Of a stretch of 64,000 nt of DNA, positions 24,959 through 34,122 are shown piece by piece. How positions within the stretch are numbered: the stretch's first letter is position 1; the number at the start of each line of letters is the position of its first letter. Position numbers and translations under genes: made by a program. Source of the DNA: Streptomyces mobaraensis (GTDB lineage: Bacteria; Actinomycetota; Actinomycetes; Streptomycetales; Streptomycetaceae). The notes under the pieces were generated by a model that saw only the letters and a list, made by a program, of their open reading frames with translations, was not told where the DNA came from and did no database searches. The stretch is taken from NCBI RefSeq assembly GCF_020099395.1, contig NZ_CP083590.1, forward strand, positions 4,712,001 through 4,776,000, read 5' to 3'.

Positions 24959-25864
24959 GTGTTCGACTCCCGGCACATCAAGACGTTCCACGCGGTGGTC
25001 GCGGCCGGTTCGTACTCCGCCGCCGCGCGGGCCCTCGGCTACACCCAGCCCGCGATCACCCAGCAGATGAAGGCCCTGGAGCGGTCGGTCGGCACCCCGC
25101 TGTTCACCCGCGTCGGCCGCCGGATGCGGCTCACGGAGGCGGGGGAGGCGCTGGCGCGGCACGCCGAGACGATCCTGGACACCCTCACCGTCGCCCAGCA
25201 GCAGATGAGTTCGCTGACCCGGCTGCGGGCGGGACGGGTACGGGTCTGCGCCTTCCCCAGCGCCGGCGCCACCCTCGTCCCGGAGGCACTGGCCCGGCTC
25301 GCCGCCGACCACCCCGGCGTCCGCGTCGAGCTGCTGGAGGGCGAGCCGCCCGACTCGCTCCGCCGGCTGGTGCGCGGCGAGTGCGACATCACCCTCGCCT
25401 TCACCTACCCCGGGCTGCACGACGAGGTCCCGGACGAGCTCGCGGAGATACCGCTGCTGGAGGACCAGCTGACCGTGCTGCTCCCCGCCGGGCACCCGCT
25501 GGCCCGCCGCCGCGCCGTGGGCCTGGCCGACCTCGCCGACGAGCGGTGGATCGCCGGCTGCCTGCGCTGCCGCACCAACTTCCTGCACGAGTGCGCCGAG
25601 GTCGGCTTCGCCCCCGACATAGCCTTCACCACCGACGACAACCTGGTCGTGCAGTCCCTCGTCGCCGAGGGGCTGGGGGTGGCCATGATGCCGGGGCTCG
25701 TGCTGTCGTTCCTGCGCCACGACCGGATCACCGGCCGGGCGCTCGACCCCGCCTCCCGCCGCCGGGTCTCCGCGTACGTCCTCCGCGACCACCTGCGCGT
25801 CCCCGCCACCGCCCTGGTCCTCGACGAGCTCAAGGCCGCGGCGGCGCGGCGGGTGGGGTGCTGA
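24959..25864 (+). CDS. LysR-family transcriptional regulator
   Basis: 301 residues. The N-terminal winged helix (DSRHIKTFHAVVAAGSYSAAARALGYTQPAI, residues 3-33) is canonical, followed by the linker helix and a type 2 periplasmic-binding-like effector domain (RVRVCAFPSAGATLVPEAL... to the end). Start GTG 24959 is chosen since VFDSRHIKTFH is the standard opening; an ATG-led frame from 24896 would add 21 residues with no domain. It is divergent from the hydrolase and 319 bp upstream of a cysteine-dioxygenase-like gene with a shared motif. The likely targets are those neighbours; the effector is unknown, possibly a sulfur compound. Confidence 0.9.
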   Translation: MFDSRHIKTFHAVVAAGSYSAAARALGYTQPAITQQMKALERSVGTPLFTRVGRRMRLTEAGEALARHAETILDTLTVAQQQMSSLTRLRAGRVRVCAFPSAGATLVPEALARLAADHPGVRVELLEGEPPDSLRRLVRGECDITLAFTYPGLHDEVPDELAEIPLLEDQLTVLLPAGHPLARRRAVGLADLADERWIAGCLRCRTNFLHECAEVGFAPDIAFTTDDNLVVQSLVAEGLGVAMMPGLVLSFLRHDRITGRALDPASRRRVSAYVLRDHLRVPATALVLDELKAAAARRVGC

Positions 25865-26109
25865 GCGGGCTGCCGGCCGTTCCTTGAAGGCTCGCGCTCG
25901 CCCCTTCGGAGGCTTGCGCTCGTCCCTCCGGAGGCCCGTGCGTGCGCCTCCGGCAGGCCCGCACCCGCGGGGAGGGGGGGGCTCCGCGCCCGCCTCCCCC
26001 CCCCGGCGCCCTGCGTCCGCACCGACGCGGGCCCCCGGAGCCTCGCGCCCGCGCGCCCAGAACCTCACGCCCGCCGCCCCGCGCCCCCTCCCGGGCGCAT
26101 CCCCCAATC

Positions 26110-26137
26110 CATAAGCGGAAGTTGGCCCCCGGCCAAC
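26110..26137. promoter_or_regulatory. Shared 11-bp motif copy 2 plus adjacent inverted repeat
   Basis: CATAAGCGGAA (26110-26120) is the exact reverse complement of the motif at 24940. It is followed at once by the perfect inverted repeat GTTGGCC-CCC-GGCCAAC (26121-26137). Both lie 46-73 bp before the dioxygenase ATG, where an operator would be expected. Confidence 0.5.
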
Positions 26138-26182
26138 AAACTGTCGTTGGACGTGATGGATCACGCCCCCGACCCTGCCCGT

Positions 26183-26737
26183 ATGACCACTCCTACCGCA
26201 GCCCCGACGACCGCCCGCCTCCGCGGGCTCATCGACGACGTCCGGGAGGCAGTGGGCCGCGGCCTGCCGCCGGACACGACGGCCTACCTCGTCGGCGAGC
26301 GGCTCGCGGGCCACCTCGGCTCCGACGACCTGCTCACCCCCGAGCAGTGCGAGGGCGACCCCGAGCGCTACCGCCAGCACATCCTGCACGCGGAACCGGA
26401 CGGCAGCTTCTCGCTCGTCGCCCTGGTCTGGCTGCCGGGGCAGCAGACCTCCGTCCACGACCACGTCTCGTGGTGCGTCACCGGCGTCCATCAGGGCGCC
26501 GAGAGCGAGCGCCGGTACCGGCTCGTCCCGGACGGCACGAGCTGCCGGCTGGTCGCCACCGAGGACGTCGTCAACGCGCAGGGCGACGTCTGCGGTTTCG
26601 CGCCCCCCGGGGACATCCACCGGGTGCGCAACGCCTGTTCGTCCACCGCGATCTCGATCCACGTCTACGGCGCGGACATCGCGCGGCTGGGCTCCAGCGT
26701 GCGGCGCGTCTACCACCTGCCCGCCGACGAGCTGTGA
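26183..26737 (+). CDS. Cysteine dioxygenase family cupin
   Basis: 184 residues, cupin fold. The iron ligands of type I cysteine dioxygenases are in place: His92 and His94 (SVHDHVSW) and His146 (GDIHRVRN). The enzyme would oxidise cysteine or a related thiol to the sulfinate. ATG 26183 (MTTPTAAPTTARLRGLIDDV) is chosen; the frame opens from a TTG at 26147 but the extra residues have no support. The YeiH exporter follows 130 bp later, which fits removal of the sulfite formed from sulfinates. Confidence 0.87.
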   Translation: MTTPTAAPTTARLRGLIDDVREAVGRGLPPDTTAYLVGERLAGHLGSDDLLTPEQCEGDPERYRQHILHAEPDGSFSLVALVWLPGQQTSVHDHVSWCVTGVHQGAESERRYRLVPDGTSCRLVATEDVVNAQGDVCGFAPPGDIHRVRNACSSTAISIHVYGADIARLGSSVRRVYHLPADEL

Positions 26738-26867
26738 TGCGGGACCGGCGGGATCGGCAGGACCGGCGGGACCGGCGGAGAGCGAGCCGGATATACCAGA
26801 TCATCCGGTCATATAGGGTTTACCGGCCGTACGAGCCGGAACAGGAACACCAGGGGGAACAGCCGTC

Positions 26868-27938
26868 ATGGCGCTGATCAACGCGCGGCCGGGCGGTGCC
26901 CGTACCGGAACGGCCGCCGCGCCCCCCGGCAAGCTCCCCGGACTGGCCATGGCCGTCCTCGGCGTCGCCCTGGCCTGGGCGGTCCACCGGCTCGTCCCCG
27001 CCGTCCCCATGCTCACCGCGGCCGTGGTGCTCGGCATCGCCTTCGCCCACCTGCCGGGCGTCAAGGCCCGGGTGCGGGGGGTCGGACGGCCGGGGCTGAC
27101 GCTCGCCGGGAAGCGGCTGATGCGCGTCGGCGTCGTCCTCCTCGGGCTGAAGCTGAGCATCGGCGACGTGCTCGGGGTCGGCTGGGCGACGGTGGCGATG
27201 GTGCTCGTCGTCGTCACGGCCACCTTCTTCGGCACGCTCTGGCTCGGCCGCCGGCTGGGGCTGCGCGGTGATCAGCCGCTGCTGATCGCGACCGGCTACT
27301 CGATCTGCGGCGCCTCCGCGATCGGCGCGGTCAGCGAGGTCTCCGGCAGCGACGAGGAGGACGTCGCCACGTCCGTCGCCCTCGTCACGCTGTGCGGGAC
27401 GCTCGCGATCGCCGTGCTGCCGCTGCTGCACCACCCGCTCGGGCTCGACGACTCGCAGTTCGGGCGCTGGGTCGGCGCGGGCGTGCACGACGTCGGCCAG
27501 GTGGTGGCGACCGCGCAGACGGCCGGTCCGACGGCGCTCGGCGAGGCCGTCCTGGTGAAGCTGATGCGCGTGGCACTGCTGGCACCCCTGGTGGCGGCCG
27601 TCGCCATGTCCGTGAGCCGCCGCCGGGCCCACGCCCGGGCGGCACTCGCCGATGAGGGGCCGGCCGACCAGCAGAAGCGGCCCCCGCTCGTCCCCCTCTT
27701 CGTCCTCGGCTTCCTCGCCATGGTCGCCGTGCGCAGCACCGGACTCGTGCCGGGCGGTGTGCTGGACGGCGCCCAGCACGTCCAGGAACTGCTGCTCGCC
27801 GCCGCTCTGTTCGGGCTCGGCAGCGCGGTCCATCTGCCCTCACTGGTACGGACCGGGGGGCGGGTCGCGGCGCTGGGGCTGTGCTCGTGGGTGGTCATCG
27901 CGGGGGTGTCCTACGCGGGTGTGCTGCTGACGGCGTGA
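26868..27938 (+). CDS. YeiH-type putative sulfate/sulfite exporter
   Basis: 356 residues, about ten hydrophobic helices, with the UPF0324/YeiH signatures KRLMRVGVVLLGLKLSIGDVLGVG and ATGYSICGASAIGAVSEV. It is a cytoplasmic membrane protein. ATG 26868 has a good AGGGGGAA site 9 nt upstream. Members are thought to export sulfur oxyanions and in other bacteria answer to a LysR-type regulator. Its position after a cysteine dioxygenase and a LysR gene supports that role here. Confidence 0.88.
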   Translation: MALINARPGGARTGTAAAPPGKLPGLAMAVLGVALAWAVHRLVPAVPMLTAAVVLGIAFAHLPGVKARVRGVGRPGLTLAGKRLMRVGVVLLGLKLSIGDVLGVGWATVAMVLVVVTATFFGTLWLGRRLGLRGDQPLLIATGYSICGASAIGAVSEVSGSDEEDVATSVALVTLCGTLAIAVLPLLHHPLGLDDSQFGRWVGAGVHDVGQVVATAQTAGPTALGEAVLVKLMRVALLAPLVAAVAMSVSRRRAHARAALADEGPADQQKRPPLVPLFVLGFLAMVAVRSTGLVPGGVLDGAQHVQELLLAAALFGLGSAVHLPSLVRTGGRVAALGLCSWVVIAGVSYAGVLLTA

Positions 27939-28095
27939 CCATCCTCGGATGACGGCGTGACGACGTTTTCGGGACGGCGTGACGATGCGCGGATCCGCGG
28001 GGCTCGTGTGACTCCGGAGGTAGGGCGAAGGGATGAGGCCGAAACGGTTCCGGAGCCAGAGGCGGTCCGCACGGCCCCTCCCTACGCTGCCTCGC

Positions 28096-29673
28096 ATGAG
28101 CACCGCCGACTCCATACCCCCGCCGCCGGACCCCGCCTCCGTCACCCCCTCGTCCGCCGCCCCGTCCCCGGTCGCGTCCGTCACCGCGTCCCCGGTCGCG
28201 TCCGCCACCGCGCCCCCGCCGGACGACGAAGGCGGTGTGCTCGGCCGCCGCTACCGCGGGCTCACCTTCGGCATCATCTCCGTGATCTCGCTCATCGCCT
28301 TCGAGGCCAGCGCGGTCAGCACGGCCATGCCGATCGCCGCCCGCGCGCTCGACGGCATCGGCCTCTACGCCTTCGCGTTCTCCGCCTACTTCACGGCGAG
28401 CCTGTTCTCCATGGCGCTCTCGGGGGAGTGGAGCGACCGCTCCGGCCCGCTCGGGCCGCTGTTCACCGGCATCGCCGCGTTCGGCGCCGGCTTGGTCCTC
28501 GCGGGCTGCTCGCAGGACATGTGGATGTTCGTGGGCTCCCGCTTCGTCCAGGGGCTGGGCGGCGGCATGGTGGTCGTCTCGCTGTACGTGGTCGTGGGCC
28601 GCGCCTACCCCGAGCGGCTGCGGGCGAAGATCCTCGCCGCGTTCTCGGCGGCCTGGGTGGTCCCGGTCCTGGTCGGCCCGGTGGTCGCGGGGTCGGTCGC
28701 CGAACGGCTGAGCTGGCGCTGGGTCTTCCTGGCGATCCCGGTCCTCGTCCTGCTGCCCTTGCTGATCATGCTGCCGGCCCTGCGGAAGCTGCCGCGCACC
28801 GACCGCGGCGGCAGCGTGGACCGGCGGCGCGTGCTGCTCGCGCTGGCCGTCGCCGGCGGCGCCGGGCTGCTCCAGTACGCCGGGCAGGACCGCACCTGGC
28901 TCTCCCTGGTCCCGGCCGCCGCCGGGCTCGCGCTGCTCGCGCCGTCCATCGTCCGGCTGGTGCCGAAGGGCACGTTCCGGGCCGCGCGCGGGCTGCCGTC
29001 CGTGGTGCTGCTGCGCGGCGTCGCGGCCGGTGCCTTCCTCGGCGCGGAGAGTTTCATCCCGCTGATGCTGGTCAGCGAGCGCGGCCTGTCCGCCACCGCC
29101 GCCGGCCTCTCCCTGACCGGCGGCGGCCTCGCCTGGGCCCTCGGCTCGTTCACCCAGAGCCGCTCCGGCCTGGAGCGGCACCGGAACCGGCTGATGGGCC
29201 TGGGCATGGTGCTCGTCGCCGCGTCCGTCGCGCTGGTGCCGCTGGTGCTGGTCGACGGGGTGCCGGTCTGGCTGGTGGCCGTCGCGTGGATCATCGGCGG
29301 CTACGGCATCGGCCTGACGATCTCCAGCAGCGGCATCCTCGTCCTCTCCCTGTCCCGCCCCGGCGAGGAGGGGATCAACTCGGCCGCCCTCCAGCTCTCC
29401 GACGCGCTCGGCAACATCGTCCTCGTCGGCGCGGGCGGCGTCCTCTTCGGCGCCTTCGGCGGCGCGACCGTGGCCGCGGACGGCGACGCGGCCGACACGG
29501 CGGCCCCGCCGGCCGCCTTCGTCTCCGTCTACGTGACGCTGGCGGCGGTGGCCCTGGCCGGCGCCTGGATCACGACCCGGCTGCGGCCGGCGGCGGAGGG
29601 GTCTCCCGTCCGGGAGGACGGCGGGCCGGTGAGCGGCGCCGAGGCGAAAACCGGTACCGCCCCCGCCCGTTGA
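28096..29673 (+). CDS. MFS transporter, drug-efflux type
   Basis: 525 residues with 14 predicted helices, EmrB/QacA-like. A Pro/Ala/Ser-rich leader (to about residue 48) precedes the first helix, and the motif-A-like loop GEWSDRSGPLGP follows helix 2. The motif-C-like stretch VVPVLVGPVVAGSVAE is in helix 5. ATG 28096 is chosen over the in-frame ATG 28033. TACGCT at about 28083 could be a -10 for a nearly leaderless transcript. The substrate cannot be told from sequence. No regulator is adjacent. Confidence 0.88.
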   Translation: MSTADSIPPPPDPASVTPSSAAPSPVASVTASPVASATAPPPDDEGGVLGRRYRGLTFGIISVISLIAFEASAVSTAMPIAARALDGIGLYAFAFSAYFTASLFSMALSGEWSDRSGPLGPLFTGIAAFGAGLVLAGCSQDMWMFVGSRFVQGLGGGMVVVSLYVVVGRAYPERLRAKILAAFSAAWVVPVLVGPVVAGSVAERLSWRWVFLAIPVLVLLPLLIMLPALRKLPRTDRGGSVDRRRVLLALAVAGGAGLLQYAGQDRTWLSLVPAAAGLALLAPSIVRLVPKGTFRAARGLPSVVLLRGVAAGAFLGAESFIPLMLVSERGLSATAAGLSLTGGGLAWALGSFTQSRSGLERHRNRLMGLGMVLVAASVALVPLVLVDGVPVWLVAVAWIIGGYGIGLTISSSGILVLSLSRPGEEGINSAALQLSDALGNIVLVGAGGVLFGAFGGATVAADGDAADTAAPPAAFVSVYVTLAAVALAGAWITTRLRPAAEGSPVREDGGPVSGAEAKTGTAPAR

Positions 29674-29690
29674 CGCCCTAACGTGCGCAC

Positions 29691-29891
29691 ATGTCCCTGA
29701 ACCTCCGCCTCGACGACGACCGTATGGCGGCGCTGCGCGAGCGCGCCCGCCGGGAAGGCATCACCCCGCGGGCCGCCGCCCTGCGCGCGGTGGACGAGTA
29801 CCTGTCCGCGACCGACCGCCGGACCCGCGTCCGGCGGACGGCCGGGCGACAGGCGGAGGTCTGGCGCGAGCTCCTGGACCGGCTCAAATGA
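29691..29891 (+). CDS. Antitoxin-like ribbon-helix-helix protein
   Basis: 66 residues: beta strand LNLRLDDDRMAALRERAR, then helix-turn-helix EGITPRAAALRAVDEYL, consistent with a CopG/Arc-type DNA-binding antitoxin, followed by a basic tail that would wrap the toxin. The stop overlaps the Doc-type gene start (ATGA), as expected for a toxin-antitoxin pair with the antitoxin first. Confidence 0.8.
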   Translation: MSLNLRLDDDRMAALRERARREGITPRAAALRAVDEYLSATDRRTRVRRTAGRQAEVWRELLDRLK

Positions 29892-30298
29892 CGACCACGA
29901 CGACGGGCTACCTGACCCCGGACTACCTGACCCCGGACGACGCCCTCGTCGTGGCCGGCTGCGCCTGCGCCGGCGACACCGAGGTCGTCGTCCGCGACGC
30001 CGGCGGGCTGGCGTCCGCCCTGCACCGCCCGGCGGCGGAGATGTACGGGCAGGAGGTGCACCCGGAGCTGATCGGCAAGGCCGCGTCGCTGCTCCAGGGC
30101 CTGGCGGTCAACCACCCGCTGGTCGACGGGAACAAGCGCACCGCCTGGCTGGCCTGCGTCACGTTCCTGGCCCTGCACGGCGTGGAGCTCCGGCGGGACG
30201 TCGACGCCGCCGAGCGGCTCGTCCTCGACGTCACGACGGGCCGGGTGCGGGACGTGGCGGAAGTCTCACGGCGGCTCGCGGAGCTGCTCGCGGACTGA
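29888..30298 (+). CDS. Doc-type Fic-fold toxin
   Basis: 136 residues. The Fic/Doc signature is NHPLVDGNKRTAWLAC (catalytic His76, then DGNKR), in the shorter Doc form. Doc proteins phosphorylate elongation factor Tu and stop translation. The substrate here is assumed from family. The N-terminus carries a repeat, TPDYLTPDD. It is coupled to the RHH antitoxin by a 4-bp overlap and followed by 180 bp before the helicase. Confidence 0.85.
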   Translation: MTTTTTGYLTPDYLTPDDALVVAGCACAGDTEVVVRDAGGLASALHRPAAEMYGQEVHPELIGKAASLLQGLAVNHPLVDGNKRTAWLACVTFLALHGVELRRDVDAAERLVLDVTTGRVRDVAEVSRRLAELLAD

Positions 30299-30477
30299 CG
30301 GAAGGGGCCTGCCGCCCGCGCCCGCCAGGGCTTGTCCGAAATGATCCGGAACCGGCCGGAACCGGTCGGGACCGTTTGCGTGCCCGCGCACGCGGACGGT
30401 CCCGGCCCGGCCCCCGGTAGGCTGACGCGGTTGTCGTTTACCGATTTCTCAAGGCCCCGATCCAGCCGACGGAGACC

Positions 30478-32265
30478 GTGACTACCACCACAGCCAACCA
30501 CCATCTCTCGCCCGCCTTCCCCGGCCGGGCCCCCTGGGGTACCGCGAACAAGCTGCGCGCCTGGCAGGAGGGCGCGATGGGGAAGTACATCCAGGAGCAG
30601 CCGCGCGACTTCCTCGCCGTCGCCACCCCCGGCGCCGGCAAGACCACCTTCGCGCTCACCCTCGCGTCCTGGCTGCTGCACCACCACGTCGTCCAGCAGG
30701 TGACCGTCGTCGCCCCGACCGAGCACCTGAAGAAGCAGTGGGCGGAGGCCGCCGCCCGCATAGGCATCAAGCTCGACCCGGAGTACAGCGCGGGCCCGCT
30801 GGGCCGCGAGTACCACGGCGTCGCCGTGACGTATGCGGGTGTCGGCGTACGTCCGATGCTGCACCGCAACCGCTGCGAACAGCGCAAGACGCTCGTCATC
30901 CTCGACGAGATCCACCACGCCGGCGACTCAAAGTCCTGGGGCGAGGCGTGCCTGGAGGCGTTCGAGCCGGCCACCCGCCGGCTCGCCCTCACCGGCACGC
31001 CGTTCCGCTCCGACACCAACCCGATCCCGTTCGTCACCTACGAGGAGGGCAACGACGGAATCCGGCGGTCCGCCGCCGACTACACCTACGGCTACGGCAA
31101 CGCCCTCAACGACGGCGTCGTCCGCCCGGTGATCTTCCTCTCCTACAGCGGCAACATGCGCTGGCGTACCAAGGCCGGCGACGAGCTGGAGGCCCGGCTC
31201 GGCGAGCCGATGACCAAGGACGCGATCAGCCAGGCGTGGCGTACCGCGCTCGACCCGCGCGGCGACTGGATGCCCAACGTGCTGCGCGCGGCCGACCGCC
31301 GGCTCACCGAGGTCCGCAAGAGCATCCCGGACGCGGGCGCCCTCGTCATCGCCTCCGACCAGGACTCGGCCCGCGCCTACGCCAAACTCCTCCGCGAGAT
31401 CACCGGCGAGGGCCCGACGGTCGTCCTCTCCGACGACTCGGGGGCGTCGCAGCGCATCGACGACTTCTCGGCGGGCGACTCCCGCTGGATGGTCGCCGTC
31501 CGCATGGTGTCCGAGGGCGTGGACGTGCCCCGGCTCGCGGTCGGCGTCTACGCGACGACGATCTCGACGCCGCTGTTCTTCGCGCAGGCGGTCGGCCGCT
31601 TCGTGCGGTCGCGGCGGCGCGGCGAGACGGCGTCGGTCTTCCTGCCGACCATCCCCATGCTGCTCGGCTTCGCCAACGAGATGGAGGTGGAGCGCGACCA
31701 CGTCCTCGACAAGCCCAAGAAGGAGGGCGAGGAGGACCCCTACGCCGAGTCCGAGAAGGAGCTCGCCGAGGCGGAGAAGCAGCAGGACGAGGACACGGGC
31801 GAGCAGGACATGCTGCCGTTCGAGGCCCTGGAGTCGGACGCGGTCTTCGACCGGGTGCTGTACAACAGCGCCGAATTCGGCATGCAGGCCCACCCCGGCA
31901 GCGAGGAGGAGCAGGACTACCTCGGCATCCCCGGGCTGCTGGAGCCGGAGCAGGTGCAGCTGCTGCTGCAGAAGCGGCAGGCGCGGCAGATCGCGCACAG
32001 CAGGCGGAAGCCCGACGAGGAGGCCGACCTGCTGGAGATGCCGGCCGAGCGCCGGCCCGTGGTCACGCACAAGGAGCTGCTGGAGCTCCGCAAGCAGCTG
32101 AACTCCCTGGTCGGCGCCTACGCGCACCAGAGCGGCAAGCCGCACGGCGTGATCCACACCGAGCTGCGCCGCACCTGCGGCGGCCCGCCGAGCGCGGAGG
32201 CCACGGCCGGCCAGCTCAACGAGCGCATCAAGAAGGTGCGCGAGTGGGCGACGCGCATGAAGTGA
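30478..32265 (+). CDS. DEAD/DEAH-box helicase
   Basis: 595 residues, superfamily 2. The Walker A motif is TPGAGKTTFAL (about residues 44-54), motif II DEIHHAG (about 142-148) and motif III LTGTPFRS. The C-terminal RecA domain has MVSEGVDVPRLAVGVYATT and the arginine-finger motif QAVGRFVRSRRRGE. An acidic Glu/Asp/Lys insert follows at about 410-445. GTG 30478 starts MTTTTANHHLSPAFPG. The protein is cytoplasmic; it is a conserved streptomycete gene whose cellular role is not clear to me. TAGGCT at about 30418 may be its -10. Confidence 0.9.
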   Translation: MTTTTANHHLSPAFPGRAPWGTANKLRAWQEGAMGKYIQEQPRDFLAVATPGAGKTTFALTLASWLLHHHVVQQVTVVAPTEHLKKQWAEAAARIGIKLDPEYSAGPLGREYHGVAVTYAGVGVRPMLHRNRCEQRKTLVILDEIHHAGDSKSWGEACLEAFEPATRRLALTGTPFRSDTNPIPFVTYEEGNDGIRRSAADYTYGYGNALNDGVVRPVIFLSYSGNMRWRTKAGDELEARLGEPMTKDAISQAWRTALDPRGDWMPNVLRAADRRLTEVRKSIPDAGALVIASDQDSARAYAKLLREITGEGPTVVLSDDSGASQRIDDFSAGDSRWMVAVRMVSEGVDVPRLAVGVYATTISTPLFFAQAVGRFVRSRRRGETASVFLPTIPMLLGFANEMEVERDHVLDKPKKEGEEDPYAESEKELAEAEKQQDEDTGEQDMLPFEALESDAVFDRVLYNSAEFGMQAHPGSEEEQDYLGIPGLLEPEQVQLLLQKRQARQIAHSRRKPDEEADLLEMPAERRPVVTHKELLELRKQLNSLVGAYAHQSGKPHGVIHTELRRTCGGPPSAEATAGQLNERIKKVREWATRMK

Positions 32266-32594
32266 CGTGACGGTCATGAAGTGACGTGACGGTGCGAGAC
32301 GAGCTCGCGGTCCGGGCGCCCGTGGGGAAACGGTTCGGTGATCGTCCGTTCCTCAAATACTCTGCGCGGCGCCCGGATTGTGGGCAGACTCTTCCGGAGA
32401 GCGGACCGGCTCGCTACCGTGCCGGTCACGTACACGCCCCGTGGCAGCGCCGCCGCGGAGCGCGGCCGGTGGTATGCGTCAAGGAACGTATGCGTCAAGC
32501 GACCCGGCGGCCTCTCCTCGCGCGCTGCCGGACGGGACCGGAAGCGCAACCCCACCGCGATGGGAGCCCGCCTTTCATCGGAGGAGGGGGCGTC
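32266..32594 (+). promoter_or_regulatory. IclR upstream region with 12-bp direct repeats
   Basis: 329 bp without a supported gene. It contains GTATGCGTCAAG twice (32472-32483 and 32488-32499), 16 bp apart start to start, which puts the copies on nearly the same DNA face about 100 bp before the IclR start. It ends in a strong GGAGGAGG ribosome site. Confidence 0.5.
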
Positions 32595-33236
32595 GTGACC
32601 GCGGAGACTTCGCAGACGCTCGACAGAGGACTGCGTGTCCTGAAACTGCTCGCCGAGACCGATCACGGGCTGACCGTCACCGAGCTGGCCAGCCGGCTCG
32701 GCGTCAACCGCACGGTCGTCTACCGGCTGCTCGCCACGCTGGAGCAGCACGAACTCGTCCGCCGGGACATCGGTGGCCGGGCCCGCGTCGGGCTCGGCGT
32801 CCTACGGCTCGGACGCCAGGTCCACCCACTGGTCAGGGAAGCCGCGCTGCCCGCGCTGCGGGCACTCGCCGAGGACGTCGGGGCGACGGCCCATCTCACG
32901 CTCGTCGACGGCGCGGAGGCGCTGGCCGTCGCCGTCGTCGAGCCGACCTGGACCGACTACCACGTCGCCTACCGCGCCGGGTTCCGCCACCCCCTGGACC
33001 GCGGCGCGGCCGGCCGGGCGATACTCGCCGCCCGCGCGGGCGAGGTCGACAACCCCGGGTACGCGCTCACCCACGGCGAACTGGAGACGGGCGCCAGCGG
33101 CGCCGCCGCCCCCCTGCTCGGGGTGAGCGGCATCGAGGGCAGCGTCGGCGTCGTCATGCTCACCGACGCCGTACCGCACCGGGTCGGGCCGCGGGTGATG
33201 GAGGCGGCGAAGGAGGTGGCCGACGCGCTCCGGTGA
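32595..33236 (+). CDS. IclR-family transcriptional regulator
   Basis: 213 residues. The winged helix is TLDRGLRVLKLLAETDHGLTVTELASRLGVNRTVVYRLLATL (residues about 7-50). The IclR effector domain follows (about 75-210: GATAHLTLVDGAEALAVAVVEP). The effector part is slightly short for the family (usual total about 250). GTG 32595 has GGAGGAGGGG 5-8 nt upstream. It is followed 57 bp later by the YlbL-type gene, with no obvious metabolic operon beside it. Confidence 0.87.
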   Translation: MTAETSQTLDRGLRVLKLLAETDHGLTVTELASRLGVNRTVVYRLLATLEQHELVRRDIGGRARVGLGVLRLGRQVHPLVREAALPALRALAEDVGATAHLTLVDGAEALAVAVVEPTWTDYHVAYRAGFRHPLDRGAAGRAILAARAGEVDNPGYALTHGELETGASGAAAPLLGVSGIEGSVGVVMLTDAVPHRVGPRVMEAAKEVADALR

Positions 33237-33293
33237 GGGCGCTCCGGTGAGGGCGCGGCTGTCCGTGGTGCGGCGGTGAACTAGATTCGCGGT

Positions 33294-34112
33294 ATGCCAC
33301 TTTCGTCTCCGTCCGCGTGGTCTCCGTCCGCGTGGTCCCGCCGCACCCGGACCCTCGCCGTCTGCGCCGTACCGGTCCTGGCGCTGCTCGTGACCGCCGC
33401 GTTCGCGCCGCTGCCGTTCACGATCGCGAGACCCGGCTGGACGGTGAACGTCCTCGGCGACCACCAGGGCAAGCCGGTGATCACGGTCAGCGGCGCCGAG
33501 GCCCGGCACACCAGCGGCCAGCTCCGCATGGTCTCGATCATCGCGACCGGGCCGGACGCGGAGGTCACGCTGCCCGAGGTCGCGTCGGACTGGTTCCGGA
33601 CGGACCGGACGGTGATGCCGCACGACTCCGTGTTCCCGCCCGGCAAGTCGGACAAGGAGACGGAGGAGCGGAACGTCGAGGAGATGAAGAAGTCGCAGGA
33701 CTCGGCGGTGCGGGCCGCTCTGCGGCATCTTCACCGGTCGCCTTCCGATGTGAAGGTCAGTCTGAGTCTGGGGGACATCGGGGGGCCCAGTGCGGGGCTG
33801 ATGTTCACTCTCGGGATCATCGACAAGCTTGACGGGGACGGGCGGGGGGGTGACCTCACCGGGGGGCGGACGATCGCCGGGACCGGGACGATCGATCCTG
33901 ATGGGTCGGTTGGGCCGGTGGGGGGTGTGGGGCTGAAGGTGCAGGCCGCCGGGCGGGACGGGGCCGGGGTGTTCCTGGTGCCGAAGGCGCAGTGTGCGGA
34001 GGCTTCGGCGGGGGCGCCTTCCGGCTTGCGCCTCGTTCCGGTTACTGACGTGCAGGGTGCGGTCGAGGCTTTGCGTGGGCTGGCGTCGGGAGGTTCGGTG
34101 CCGCGTTGCTGA
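33294..34112 (+). CDS. YlbL-type membrane-anchored Lon-like protease
   Basis: 272 residues. One N-terminal membrane helix (TLAVCAVPVLALLVTAAFA), a mid region in the place of a PDZ domain, and a C-terminal S16 Lon proteolytic domain. The catalytic dyad is Ser166 (GGPSAGLMF) and Lys215 (GVGLKVQAA). The Cys-rich tail ends VPRC. The active site would face outside the membrane. The gene is conserved in actinobacteria, and related proteins of other Gram-positives are quality-control proteases. A palindromic intergenic element follows 10 bp after the stop. Confidence 0.85.
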   Translation: MPLSSPSAWSPSAWSRRTRTLAVCAVPVLALLVTAAFAPLPFTIARPGWTVNVLGDHQGKPVITVSGAEARHTSGQLRMVSIIATGPDAEVTLPEVASDWFRTDRTVMPHDSVFPPGKSDKETEERNVEEMKKSQDSAVRAALRHLHRSPSDVKVSLSLGDIGGPSAGLMFTLGIIDKLDGDGRGGDLTGGRTIAGTGTIDPDGSVGPVGGVGLKVQAAGRDGAGVFLVPKAQCAEASAGAPSGLRLVPVTDVQGAVEALRGLASGGSVPRC

Positions 34113-34122
34113 CGCGGTGGGA

